This document shows, piece by piece, positions 25,361-33,456 of a stretch of DNA of 64,000 nucleotides. The stretch is taken from positions 5,146,001-5,210,000 of the forward strand of contig NZ_AP022608.1 in assembly GCF_010728925.1 (NCBI RefSeq), given 5' to 3'. A model generated the notes under the pieces. The model was given only the letters and a program-made list of their open reading frames with translations, was not told the origin of the DNA and searched no databases. The DNA is from Mycolicibacterium gadium. Lineage in GTDB: Bacteria; Actinomycetota; Actinomycetes; Mycobacteriales; Mycobacteriaceae. Position 1 is the first letter of the stretch. Each line of letters begins with the position of its first letter. Position numbers and translations under genes: made by a program.

Positions 25361-25828
25361 ATGGACAATCGCTCGTACGAACGCGCCAGTGCTGAGGCCC
25401 GCAGGCAGGAGCAGGAGGAGAGTGCCCGCCGGCTGCGCGAGTTCCCGACGTTCGAGAAGTTCTCCGACGCCGACCTGAAGAAACTCGTCGAGGCCGCCCA
25501 CCGCACCTCGACATCTGGCCCCTGGCCGCTGATTCGCCAGCACACCCCGTCGGACGCCTGCTACATCCTGCTCAGCGGCGAAGCGGGTGTCTATGTCGGC
25601 CACGAGCGCATCGCCCTCGTCGGGCCGGGCGAGATCATCGGCGAATCCGCGCTGCGCCGCGGCAAACTGCGCAATGCGACGGTGACGACGACCGGTAGGG
25701 CCGAGGTGTTGCACATCGAGCGTGACGACCTCGAACGACTGCTCACCGAGGTCCGCCCCCTGCGTGAAACGTTGGACGAGACGGTCGCGCGCCACGTACC
25801 TGCATCGGCCACCGCAGAACCGAGTTGA
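25361..25828 (+). CDS. Cyclic-nucleotide-binding domain protein
   Basis: 155 residues from ATG 25361 (MDNRSYER). The first about 35 residues are charged and helical. The rest is a cNMP-binding beta-roll (EFPTFEKFSDADLKKLVEAA, ACYILLSGEAGVYVG, VGPGEIIGESALRRGKLRNATVTT, EVLHIERDDLERLL). The phosphate-binding cassette has GESAL followed by Arg residues, as in CRP-fold sensors. There is no HTH or enzymatic domain, so it is a stand-alone sensor or scaffold. An in-frame start at 25307 would add 18 residues over the hairpin-proximal spacer. Confidence 0.85.
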   Translation: MDNRSYERASAEARRQEQEESARRLREFPTFEKFSDADLKKLVEAAHRTSTSGPWPLIRQHTPSDACYILLSGEAGVYVGHERIALVGPGEIIGESALRRGKLRNATVTTTGRAEVLHIERDDLERLLTEVRPLRETLDETVARHVPASATAEPS

Positions 25829-26001
25829 CCTGCGGTCGGCCTGTTTTGCTTCTTTGCCGACTAATTTGCGTAGAGCGTCAATTCGATCTTCGGATGAAAT
25901 GTGCAGCTCAACCCGTGTTTCGTCAGTGATCTCGCATGCGCCGGGGTTTCAACCGACCCGGATGTGGAATGAGTATCGCGAACACGATGTGAGGAGTTGC
26001 G

Positions 26002-26556
26002 ATGACCAAAGGCGAGAAGTCGGGCGAAGCCCGCAGGGCCCTGTTCGATTCGGTCAAGGGGAAGGCGAAAGAGGTCGCCGGAGCCATCACGGGGAACGAC
26101 TCGTTGACCACCGAGGGACAACTCGACCAGGTTGATGCCAAGGATCGTCGAGACGCCGCCAAGGCCGAAGCCGAAGCGGATGCCCAAGCCGCGCATGCAC
26201 AATCCGTCGCGGACGACGCCAAGCGCGAAGCCTCCGAGGAACGACTGCAGGCGGGGGCGGAGGCGGCGGTGGCCACCGCGCAAGTGCGTGGCGACCAAGC
26301 CGCAGCCAAGGCCGCGGCCGATGATGCCGCGAGGCAGGAAGCGGTTCGTGAGCAGACGAAGGCCGAGGCGGACGCGCAACGACAGGCGGTGAGCGCGAAA
26401 GCAGACGAGCGCGCCGGCATCCGGGCTGCGGCCGACGAGTACGGCGATGCAGTCGATGAGCATCGACATGCCGTGAGCGACGCCGTTTCCACGCAGGCCG
26501 AGGCGAATCAGCTGAGACGCCGTGCGGAGGTCATCGACCATTCGGATCAGGCGTGA
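26002..26556 (+). CDS. CsbD-like stress protein with Ala-rich coiled coil
   Basis: 184 residues from ATG 26002 with GAGGAG 5 bases upstream. Residues about 15-45 (FDSVKGKAKEVAGAITGNDSLTTEGQLDQ) match the CsbD motif of general-stress proteins. The rest is a long Ala/Glu/Asp/Arg-rich helix likely to form a coiled coil. It is soluble, highly charged, and similar in composition to the next gene, which starts 25 bases downstream in the same operon. The family is usually induced by general stress sigma factors. I did not find a convincing sigma-F box. Confidence 0.82.
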   Translation: MTKGEKSGEARRALFDSVKGKAKEVAGAITGNDSLTTEGQLDQVDAKDRRDAAKAEAEADAQAAHAQSVADDAKREASEERLQAGAEAAVATAQVRGDQAAAKAAADDAARQEAVREQTKAEADAQRQAVSAKADERAGIRAAADEYGDAVDEHRHAVSDAVSTQAEANQLRRRAEVIDHSDQA

Positions 26557-26581
26557 CCACGGTTACCGATAGGAGCGACAG

Positions 26582-27247
26582 ATGAAGATCACCGAGATTC
26601 CGCTCGCGGCCTTACGGCTGCAGTACCGGATCGCCCGCGCGCCGTTGCGCCTCTTCGAACAGCGCGTGCTCACTCGCGTCGACTCGGAGGCACCCGGGCG
26701 GCTCCTCTACGAGCGGTCGGTCGGTGTCGTCGACGCCGCGGTCGGCAATGCACTGGGCGATCCAGAAGTCGGAAAGCGTGGGGTTGCCCTGGTGGAGCGC
26801 AGCGAGGCACTCGGAGAAGCCACTCGGCTCGACCAGGAAGCCGCGCGAACGAAGAAGCAGGCCGACGAGAAACTGCGCCAAAAGCAAGAAGGCGTCATCG
26901 CCGCGCCTGGCAAGGCCCGAAAGGCTGCGCAGCGCAAGGTCGACAAGGCGCGATCGGCTGCCGAAGAGCGCAAGCGCGAGGCCGCAGATTCCGCAGCGAA
27001 GCGGTCGGACGATACGAAGCGACGCATCGACGAGGAGGCCGCCCGCAAGGTGACGGGTGTCGAAGATGCGAAACGCGCCAAGCAGCAGACCGTCACGGCC
27101 ACCGAGAAATCGGTGACCGCCGTCGCCAAGTCGGAGCTGGACGATGCTGCCGAGAAGCGCAGCGACGCCGTCGACAAGCGTGCCCACGCCGACCGCGTCG
27201 ACGATCTGGCCGACGAAGTGGCGCAGCGTCGGGCCGACGAGGACTAG
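26582..27247 (+). CDS. Long coiled-coil protein of unknown function
   Basis: 221 residues from ATG 26582 with AGGAG upstream. An N-terminal segment (MKITEIPLAALRLQYRIARAPLRLFEQRVL) could lie on the membrane. From about residue 75 it is an almost continuous Lys/Ala/Glu/Asp-rich helix (for example RLDQEAARTKKQADEKLRQKQEG). Relatives in mycobacteria are often labelled IF2-like, which reflects low-complexity similarity rather than function. It is coupled in an operon with the CsbD-like gene, so a joint envelope or stress role is plausible. Confidence 0.75.
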   Translation: MKITEIPLAALRLQYRIARAPLRLFEQRVLTRVDSEAPGRLLYERSVGVVDAAVGNALGDPEVGKRGVALVERSEALGEATRLDQEAARTKKQADEKLRQKQEGVIAAPGKARKAAQRKVDKARSAAEERKREAADSAAKRSDDTKRRIDEEAARKVTGVEDAKRAKQQTVTATEKSVTAVAKSELDDAAEKRSDAVDKRAHADRVDDLADEVAQRRADED

Positions 27248-27384
27248 TGAGCGATCACGTTCTTCAGGGGCTCGCCCCGGTCCAGCCGTTCGATGTGGGC
27301 AGCTGAGGGCAGCCCCCACAGCAACCGCAGCACGTCTTCGTGCGAAGGTTTGCGGATGGCGCGAAACGGCGATAGCGGCACCAT
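27244..27384 (-). CDS. Possible 46-residue small ORF divergent from pknF
   Basis: On the minus strand ATG 27384 opens a 46-residue peptide (MVPLSPFRAIRKPSHEDV ... LDRGEPLKNVIAH). It fills the otherwise empty gap between the coiled-coil gene and the kinase gene and overlaps the coiled-coil stop by 4 bases. It looks like natural protein (Leu/Trp-rich amphipathic helix, mycobacterial codon use) rather than antisense noise. No strong ribosome site is seen. It could be a small conserved protein or the C-terminal remnant of a larger lost gene. Confidence 0.4.
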   Translation of the reverse strand: MVPLSPFRAIRKPSHEDVLRLLWGLPSAAHIERLDRGEPLKNVIAH

Positions 27385-27399
27385 GTGGGGCGTGGCGCC

Positions 27400-28767
27400 A
27401 TGCCCCTAGCCGAAGGCGACGTCTTCGCCGGGTACACCGTCGTGCGCCAACTGGGCGCGGGCGGCATGGGCGAGGTTTATCTGGTCCAGCACCCGCGGCT
27501 GCCCCGGTGCGACGCTCTGAAGATCTTGCCGGTCGAGCTGACCACCGACCGCGAATACCTCGAGCGCTTCAACCGCGAGGCCGACCTGGTTGCGCGACTG
27601 TGGCACCCGAACATCGTCGGAGTGCACGACCGCGGCGAGTACAACGGTCAGTTCTGGATCACGATGGACTTCGTCGAGGGCACCGACGCCGCGCGGCTTC
27701 TCGCCGACCATCAGGGCGGCGGGCTGCCGCCTGCGGACGTCGTGCGGATCGTGTCGGGCGTCGCCGACGCGCTGGACTACGCGCACCAGCAGCACTTGCT
27801 CCATCGCGACGTCAAGCCGTCGAACATCCTTCTGGCCCAGTCGAATTCCACCTTCAGCCGCGCGCTGCTCGCCGACTTCGGCATCGCACGCTCGAACGCG
27901 GACACCTCGGATCTGACGGCCACCAACATGACCGTCGGCACGGTGGCCTACGCGGCGCCCGAGCAGCTCATGGGCGAGCCGCTCGACGGTCGGGCCGACC
28001 AGTACGCGCTCGCCGCGACCGCCTTCCACCTTCTCACCGGCCAGCAGTTGTTCCAGCACGACAACCCGGCCGTGGTCATCAGCAATCACCTCACGGCCAG
28101 CCCGCCGTCGATCGGCGACCGCATCCCCGAACTGTCCGGATTGGGCCCCGCGTTCCAGCGCGCGCTGGCCAAGGCGCCCGGCGACCGCTTCGACTCGTGC
28201 GGCGACTTCGCCGAGGCGATGGCTCACGGTCTGTCCGAGGTGGCACAGCAGATCGGAGCCACCGACGCGACGATGTCGGCGCCCGCGTCGGGGCGCCGGA
28301 ACAAGCACATGAAGAACGGCGGATCGAGCCGCTGGCGGCTCGGACTGCTGGCGGCGGGCGTCGCCGCGGTGCTCGGCGGCGCGGCGATCGCGGCTGGGGT
28401 GACCATCGCGAATCGGGACGAGCCGGCGCCCCAAGGTCCCGCGGTCAGCCCTGAAGCGTCGGCTCCGACGAGCGCCCCGGTCGTGCCGGTGGTGCTCATC
28501 GGTGCGGACTGCGATCCGCTGGGCTCGGCGGGTGTCGCTACGACCGGCCAGCAGGCGTACTGCTCGCGGCTGCCGTCGACCGGCGACCATCTATGGTCGA
28601 TTTACCAAGGCCCCGTACCGAGTCCGACCGCCACTCCCGGTCCGACCGACGAGGTGTACCCGCCGGGGATCGAGGAACAGGTGCGGGTGTGCGTGGGCGA
28701 AACGGGCAAGACCCGGATCGAGTGCCGCAGAGACATCCGCGAGGGCAACCTCACCGGGCCGGCGTAG
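27400..28767 (+). CDS. pknF: Receptor-type Ser/Thr protein kinase, PknF-like
   Basis: 455 residues from ATG 27400. The start MPLAEGDVFAGYTVVRQLG and the segment DLTATNMTVGTVAYAAPEQLMG are near-diagnostic for the PknF/PknI/PknJ group. Kinase residues: GAGGMGEVY, K41, LLHRDVKPSN, ADFGIA, APEQ. One TM helix lies at about 313-335. The ectodomain (about 340-455) is short, with Cys residues in GADCDPLG, QAYCSR, VCVGET and ECRRDI that could pair. PknF in M. tuberculosis affects glucose uptake and septation. That role here is inference from homology. Confidence 0.9.
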   Translation: MPLAEGDVFAGYTVVRQLGAGGMGEVYLVQHPRLPRCDALKILPVELTTDREYLERFNREADLVARLWHPNIVGVHDRGEYNGQFWITMDFVEGTDAARLLADHQGGGLPPADVVRIVSGVADALDYAHQQHLLHRDVKPSNILLAQSNSTFSRALLADFGIARSNADTSDLTATNMTVGTVAYAAPEQLMGEPLDGRADQYALAATAFHLLTGQQLFQHDNPAVVISNHLTASPPSIGDRIPELSGLGPAFQRALAKAPGDRFDSCGDFAEAMAHGLSEVAQQIGATDATMSAPASGRRNKHMKNGGSSRWRLGLLAAGVAAVLGGAAIAAGVTIANRDEPAPQGPAVSPEASAPTSAPVVPVVLIGADCDPLGSAGVATTGQQAYCSRLPSTGDHLWSIYQGPVPSPTATPGPTDEVYPPGIEEQVRVCVGETGKTRIECRRDIREGNLTGPA

Positions 28768-28782
28768 CCGGCTGCTCGCGCG

Positions 28783-29112
28783 TCAGAAGCTGTTGCAGGT
28801 GGCCGCGACGCCCAACAGGAGGCCGACGTACTGTGCGGCTGCCGGAAGGGTTTGCAGCCGCGAGAGCATTTTCTGGCGCTCGGTGGGGGGCGAGACGAGG
28901 TACTGCTGGACAATGGCGACGGTCGAGGGCGAGGCGGTCAACTGGCCCGCAGCGGCTGGGTTCTGAGCCGTGAGCGCCCCGATCACCTGCGGATACGTGC
29001 AGGTGGTGTTGAGGAGCGGGGCGAGATCCTGTGCCGACGCCGTTCCGGCGCCTGCGGCCATCGACAGCAGCAAACCGCCCGAGGCGACGAGAGTTGTTGC
29101 TTTCAAGCGCAT
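28783..29112 (-). CDS. Secreted hemophore-family protein
   Basis: 109 residues from ATG 29112. It has a Sec signal peptide ending ASA-QD (about residue 27). The mature about 80 residues are helical, with two Cys (NTTCTYPQV and the C-terminal ATCNSF) likely bridged, plus TYPQVIGALTAQNP and FLVSPPxxR-type SPPTERQKML. This matches the mycobacterial hemophore family (Rv0203-like and related proteins) that binds heme outside the cell. A heme Tyr may lie in TCTYPQV, which is inference. It converges on the pknF-like gene. Confidence 0.8.
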   Translation of the reverse strand: MRLKATTLVASGGLLLSMAAGAGTASAQDLAPLLNTTCTYPQVIGALTAQNPAAAGQLTASPSTVAIVQQYLVSPPTERQKMLSRLQTLPAAAQYVGLLLGVAATCNSF

Positions 29113-29228
29113 GAGTTGACGCTAGCACGCATCACCCCAGCTCACCACGTCTCTTTCCGATCGAGGACGGCTATTCCCCTTGTGGCAGAACATCTCTGAG
29201 TAAACATTAAGAGAGCGGAATCGGGCGG

Positions 29229-29864
29229 TCAGAACATCATCTGGCGCAGCGCACGATCCGTCAGCGCCTCGGTTTCCTCGTCGATGCCGACGTGGGTGAG
29301 TTCGCTGCCGATCGTGAGCATCGAAATGCCGTGCAGCAGCGACCAAATGGGGCCTGCGGTCGCGCGCGGATCGCCGGCGGGCAGCAGTCCGGCCTGCTGA
29401 CACCGCCTGATGGTGTCGAGTAGATCGTCGAAGGCGCGTATCCCGGCGGTGATCACCTCGGGGCTGCCGGTCTTGTCGAGTTCGGCACCGAACATCACCT
29501 GGTAGTAGTCGGGATGGGTGACGGCCCACCGCACGTACTCCCTCCCCGTCGCGAGTGCTTGCTCGGCGAGGTCGTCGTTGACCGCGACTACCGCGTCCAA
29601 CGCCTCGTGCAGTTGTACGAACCCTTGCGTGGCCACGGCCGCCAGCAGCTGTGCCTTGTCGGCGAAGTGCCGATACGGCGCGGCAGCGCTGACGCCCGCG
29701 CGCCGGGCGACCTCGCGCAGCGTGAAACCCTTCGGGCCCTTCTCCTGAACCAACGCCAATGCCGCATCGGTCAGTGCGCGCTTGAGATCTCCGTGGTGGT
29801 AGGCGCCCCGCCTGGCGCGCGGGCCTGAATTTTCCGGATGAGGAATTTCCACTGGACGTGGCAT
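29229..29864 (-). CDS. TetR-family regulator with WHG-type C-terminal domain
   Basis: 211 residues. N-terminal HTH: GAYHHGDLKRALTDAALALVQEKGPKGFTLREVARRAGVSAAAPYRHFADKAQLLAAVA. The ligand-binding domain has REYVRWAVTHPDYYQVMFG and GPIWSLLHGISML, as in TetR_C_33 (WHG) regulators. It is divergent from the gene at 29926. The 61-base gap holds a near-perfect palindrome, so it likely represses itself and the divergent gene until an effector binds. Confidence 0.92.
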   Translation of the reverse strand: MPRPVEIPHPENSGPRARRGAYHHGDLKRALTDAALALVQEKGPKGFTLREVARRAGVSAAAPYRHFADKAQLLAAVATQGFVQLHEALDAVVAVNDDLAEQALATGREYVRWAVTHPDYYQVMFGAELDKTGSPEVITAGIRAFDDLLDTIRRCQQAGLLPAGDPRATAGPIWSLLHGISMLTIGSELTHVGIDEETEALTDRALRQMMF

Positions 29865-29887
29865 GTTTACAACGCTAACATCAACCG

Positions 29888-29906
29888 ATGTGAATACTGT
29901 TCACAT
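29888..29906. promoter_or_regulatory. Palindromic operator between TetR and divergent gene
   Basis: ATGTGAA-TACTG-TTCACAT at 29888-29906 has 7-bp perfect arms with a 5-base spacer, the size and placement of a TetR-dimer site. It lies 24 bases upstream of the TetR start and 20 bases upstream of the divergent GTG, where binding would block both promoters. Confidence 0.7.
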
Positions 29907-29925
29907 TTGACGAGAGGGGCAGAAT

Positions 29926-30891
29926 GTGACCGCCGCCCAGGAAGCCTCGCGGATGGTCGCCGAGGTGCGCGACGATCCCGCGGCGCGCATTCGGTTGGCT
30001 CGCGATACGTATGCGCTTCGCGGTGCGCGGCGGCCCTTCCGCGCGTACCGGCGCGCGGTGGTGGCGTTCATGCGGTGGCAGCAGTCGCGGGGTGTCCTCA
30101 ATGCGTTGGACGCCGGGGTGCCGGGCAGCCCGTGGTGGCGCGCGGTCAACGAGGATCTGCTGCGCGACGCCCTCGAGGCGAAGCTTCTGGTCGAGCGTGA
30201 GGATGTCGTGGCGTCGCGACCGACGGTTGAGCGCTGGGCGGACTTCTTCCGGGCGCCGTCGGCGCGGTCCTGGTATCTGGCCCACAACGCGAGCGTCGTG
30301 GCCGGTTACCTCGCGCACGCGGAGCTCGCCGAGCGGGAAGGCCTGGCCGAGCGGTTCTTCATGAATGTGGTTTTGGTGCGGGTGCTGTATGCCCATGCTT
30401 TGGTGTTCGACGCGAACCTCGCGCTGGGTCGGTTCGCGCCCGTGGCGGCGCTCGTCGGCCATCCGCGGGCGCGCGGACCGCAGGCGCTGCTGTCGTTGAA
30501 AGATGTATTGCCCGTGAGCTACCCGATCGAGAACGTGACGATCGAGCAGATCATCGACAGCGAGAACAGCGTATTTCGGATGGTCGATGTCGGGGTGATC
30601 GCGCCGCGGGCCGAGGCGCTGTATGCGGCCTCGGCGCGCGTGCTGGGTGAGCCACGTCTGCTATCGCTGGTCGACGACGGGGGACCCGCCTACGCGTGGC
30701 CGGCCGAGCACCGGCATGTGTGGCGGCCCGTCCGGACACCGTGGCTGCACCGCGTGGTGGACGTTGTGACCCGTCCGCGTCGAGCCTCCCTCCGGGGTCA
30801 AGGTGCCCTCATGCCAACCTCGGAGCGACACAGTCGCCAGCACCCCACTTACCCTCGAGTCCCGTGCGCTGAGTCCCCTCCAGTCGCATAG
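29926..30891 (+). CDS. Conserved mycobacterial protein of unknown function
   Basis: 321 residues from GTG 29926, with GAGAGGGG upstream. It is mostly helical and soluble, with many Arg/Ala residues, and Trp/His patches such as RSWYLAHNASVVAGYLAHAELAEREGLAERFFMNVVLVRVLYAHALV and VLPVSYPIENVTIEQIIDSE. I do not recognise a family. The last about 30 residues (from ALMPTSERHSRQHP) look unstructured. Divergence from the TetR gene over a shared operator suggests it is the regulated target. The next gene starts 9 bases downstream and may be cotranscribed. Confidence 0.65.
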   Translation: MTAAQEASRMVAEVRDDPAARIRLARDTYALRGARRPFRAYRRAVVAFMRWQQSRGVLNALDAGVPGSPWWRAVNEDLLRDALEAKLLVEREDVVASRPTVERWADFFRAPSARSWYLAHNASVVAGYLAHAELAEREGLAERFFMNVVLVRVLYAHALVFDANLALGRFAPVAALVGHPRARGPQALLSLKDVLPVSYPIENVTIEQIIDSENSVFRMVDVGVIAPRAEALYAASARVLGEPRLLSLVDDGGPAYAWPAEHRHVWRPVRTPWLHRVVDVVTRPRRASLRGQGALMPTSERHSRQHPTYPRVPCAESPPVA

Positions 30892-30900
30892 GGTGCGGCA

Positions 30901-32142
30901 ATGAAGGCAACGGTTCGCGTCGCGTCACTGGCGATGTGCCTGGGCCTCGTCATCGGCGCGTGCTCATCGCCGGAGTCGACGACGGCATCCGAGACTGCCA
31001 CGCCAGAGAACCCGGCGCTCAAGCCCATCGATCCCGGGGCGTTCCAAGCGGCGGTCGAGAAGGCGGCCAAGGACCTCTACGTGCCGGGTGCGATGGTGGT
31101 TCTGCGGACCCCGCAGGGTGAATATCGAGCGGCGGTCGGCACGACCGAGCTCGGCGCGCAGCGGCCGCCCGCCGGTGGTACGCATTTCCGGATCGCGTCG
31201 AACACCAAGACGCTGACCGCGGCGCTCATCGTGCTGCTCGCCCAGGACGGCAAGCTGAAATTCACCGATCCCGTGTCGAAATACGTTCCGGACGTGCCCG
31301 ACGGTGACAAGATCACGATCGCCGATCTGCTGAAGATGCGCAGCGGCCTCTACAACTACACCGAAGCACCCGAACTCGCCGAATCCCTCGAGTCCGATCC
31401 GGTGAAAGCCTGGACGCCGCGAGAGGCGTTGGCGATCGCGTTCGCCCATCCCCGGGAGTTCGCTCCGGGCGCGGAGTACATGTACGACAACACCAACTAC
31501 GTGTTGCTGGGTGTCATCGCCGAGCAGGTCGGTGGGCGTCCGCTGGCCGAACAGTTCAAGAAACGGCTGCTCGGCCCGGTCGGCATCGGTCAGACGTCGC
31601 TTCCGGCGATCGACGACACGTCGATCCCGGCACCCTACTCACACGGCTACATGTACGGCGAGAGCAAGTACGCGTTGGCCGACATCCCGTACCCGGCAGA
31701 GATGCAAGCCGAAATGCGTTCCGGTGCACTCAAACCGATCGACTACACGTATCAGAATCCGTCGTACGCCACCGCCGCGGGCGGAGCCATCTCCACGGCC
31801 GACGACCTGGCGACGTGGATCAAGGCGCTGGTATCGGGCGAGGTGTTCAACGCCGACTATCAGCAGCAGTGGTTGGACAGCCTGCAAATCGAGGATCCGG
31901 GCTCACCCGGCGGGCAGATGTACGGATACGGAATCTCGTATCAGCGGTACAGCCCGACCGCGCAGATGTATTACCACGGCGGCGAGCTGCCGGGCTTCAA
32001 CTCGTTCATGGGCCATGACCCGGACAACGATGTGACACTGGTCATTTGGACGAACCTCACGTTGTCACCCGATGGCGCCACGACTGCGAACGCGTTGCTG
32101 CCGAAGGTCCTCAACGAGGTCTATACCGGGATGAACTTCTAG
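30901..32142 (+). CDS. Lipoprotein serine hydrolase (beta-lactamase/DD-peptidase fold)
   Basis: 413 residues. The signal ends VIGAC, so Cys21 should be lipidated. Catalytic motifs of the beta-lactamase/class C family are present: S100-N-T-K103 (FRIASNTKTLTA), Y195-D-N197 (MYDNTNYVLLG) and the HGG box (YYHGGELPGFNS). Relatives include LpqK-type lipoproteins and esterase-like DD-peptidase homologues. It acts on the outer face of the plasma membrane, on peptidoglycan stem peptides, beta-lactams or esters. The exact substrate is not predictable. Confidence 0.88.
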   Translation: MKATVRVASLAMCLGLVIGACSSPESTTASETATPENPALKPIDPGAFQAAVEKAAKDLYVPGAMVVLRTPQGEYRAAVGTTELGAQRPPAGGTHFRIASNTKTLTAALIVLLAQDGKLKFTDPVSKYVPDVPDGDKITIADLLKMRSGLYNYTEAPELAESLESDPVKAWTPREALAIAFAHPREFAPGAEYMYDNTNYVLLGVIAEQVGGRPLAEQFKKRLLGPVGIGQTSLPAIDDTSIPAPYSHGYMYGESKYALADIPYPAEMQAEMRSGALKPIDYTYQNPSYATAAGGAISTADDLATWIKALVSGEVFNADYQQQWLDSLQIEDPGSPGGQMYGYGISYQRYSPTAQMYYHGGELPGFNSFMGHDPDNDVTLVIWTNLTLSPDGATTANALLPKVLNEVYTGMNF

Positions 32143-32156
32143 ACGATGCGGGCAGG

Positions 32157-32680
32157 TCACGAGGCAGCGGTAGGTCGGCTCCGTTTCGCCCGTGTGCCGA
32201 CCGGCTGCAGCGCCTCCATGACCTGGGTCAGCCGCGGGTAGACGATGGCAGGGCCCAGCCATCGAGAGATGAAGCGGCGCAAGGCATAACCGTCACGCGC
32301 GGGCTCGCCGGGGTCGACGAGTATCGAGTGGAACGTGCGCAGCCCCAACTCGGCGAGCTCGTCGAGCGCCGCCTCGTCGTAGCCGTGCTTCTCCCAGTCG
32401 ACGTCGCACCGGTGCAGCATCGAGCGGCTGAACGCCTTGGAGGTGTCGGACGTGAGCGAGACGGCCGAGCCGCTCTTGTTGCCGTTCCTGAGCAGATTCG
32501 CGAAGTGGGCATCTTCGGCGAGTCTCTCGACGGCGAAGGCGATGCCTTCGACCATCGCGGCAGCGGGCTCGGTCAATCCCCTGGTGTGTTCGAAGAGGCG
32601 GGATCACTGCATCGTTGTCATACAGAATGAGAAAAGCGTCTCGCTGCGCCAGCAGCACTGCGGGATGCGGACCGGGGAGC
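32157..32680 (-). pseudogene. Decayed TetR-type regulator, N-terminus lost and frame shifted
   Basis: The minus strand encodes a TetR-like ligand-binding half in two frames. One frame reads PAVLLAQRDAFLILYDNDAVIPPLRTHQG (about 32664-32578). The next continues LTEPAAAMVEGIAFAVERLAEDAHFANLL to the stop at 32157. The switch is at about 32575-32580 and needs one indel. An in-frame TAG lies just upstream of the first part, and no HTH is found before the STAS gene begins. So the DNA-binding domain is missing and the gene is non-functional. It could still be a regulator-derived small protein, which I think unlikely. Confidence 0.65.
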
Positions 32681-33123
32681 TATACCGCGGATCGAACGTG
32701 CTGGTGGCACCGAGCCGTGCGGGTCAGGCGCTCCAGCGCCGACGGGAGGTCGTCGACGAGCGGCAGTTCACCGTTGGGGTCACAGATCGAGAGCAGGCGT
32801 CGCACGGGGTGGCTGCCGACGAGGATCCAGTCGACGTCGTTGCGGGCGCAGTGGACGCTGATGTAGTAGATCGCCGTGAAAGCCTGGGTGCCCGCGAAGT
32901 CGACGGCCCGAAGGTCGAGCACCAGCTGGCGCGAAATCCCGGTGTGCTGTTCGACGAAGCGGCCGAGTTCGCGTCCGTTACCGGCGTCGATGTCGCCGAT
33001 CACCGCGATGGCCAGGCGTGACGCGGCGAGCCGCCGCACCGCAAAGGTCGCTCTGCCGCATTGCCGGTGCTCATCTACCAAAGCAGGATCCGGCCGACCG
33101 ATACGAACGGTCCCATTCCTCAT
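32680..33123 (-). CDS. STAS-domain protein (anti-anti-sigma type)
   Basis: 147 residues from ATG 33123 (MRNGTVRIGRPDPALV). The STAS fold is evident: RLAIAVIGDIDAGNGRELGRFVEQH, then QLVLDLRAVDFAGTQAFTAIYYI (the DxxxVxFxGxxA pattern; the usual phosphorylated Ser of SpoIIAA-like proteins is here in or near FAGTQAF), then VDWILVGSHPVRRLLSICD. Such proteins bind anti-sigma factors or sense light and stress. No kinase or sigma factor is adjacent. Upstream sequence to 33381 is open but does not look like protein. Confidence 0.8.
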   Translation of the reverse strand: MRNGTVRIGRPDPALVDEHRQCGRATFAVRRLAASRLAIAVIGDIDAGNGRELGRFVEQHTGISRQLVLDLRAVDFAGTQAFTAIYYISVHCARNDVDWILVGSHPVRRLLSICDPNGELPLVDDLPSALERLTRTARCHQHVRSAV

Positions 33124-33456
33124 TGCACAACCCCGAAATCGTTTTTGTAGAGGTGTCGCCGGAGAGCGTCCCGGAGTGAGTCCAGTACGCGGCGCCAGAA
33201 CGGCGCTGCCGGCGGGCTGGGAACTCAACCAAAGTTGAGGATAGTACGGATTTCGTCGCCCGTCTGCAGCTTGAGAAAACTTCCAGTTTGGCTTGGCTGC
33301 AATACTTTTGGTCAGCTTGACTAAGTGTGATCTTGCGTGCATGTCAGTAACTGCACTTATGGACAACGGAAACCGTTGCACAATTGTGCAGCGTCACCTT
33401 GATCACCTGCTCTTATCGGGTCGTGCGACCGTTCGGCGATTAGCTGAACCGGCGAC
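33124..33456. other. Intergenic region with no recognised gene
   Basis: 333 bases between the STAS gene and the flavin monooxygenase gene, both on the minus strand. It is less GC-rich than its surroundings and holds no convincing open frame or hairpin. It should contain the promoter of the STAS gene and the 3' end of the oxygenase operon. Confidence 0.5.

Noticed and set aside
25829..26001. Possible sigma-F/sigma-B promoter (GGTTT-N15-17-GGGTA) upstream of the CsbD-like gene
   Set aside because: GTTT and GGGT elements are present but at the wrong spacing (over 20 bases).
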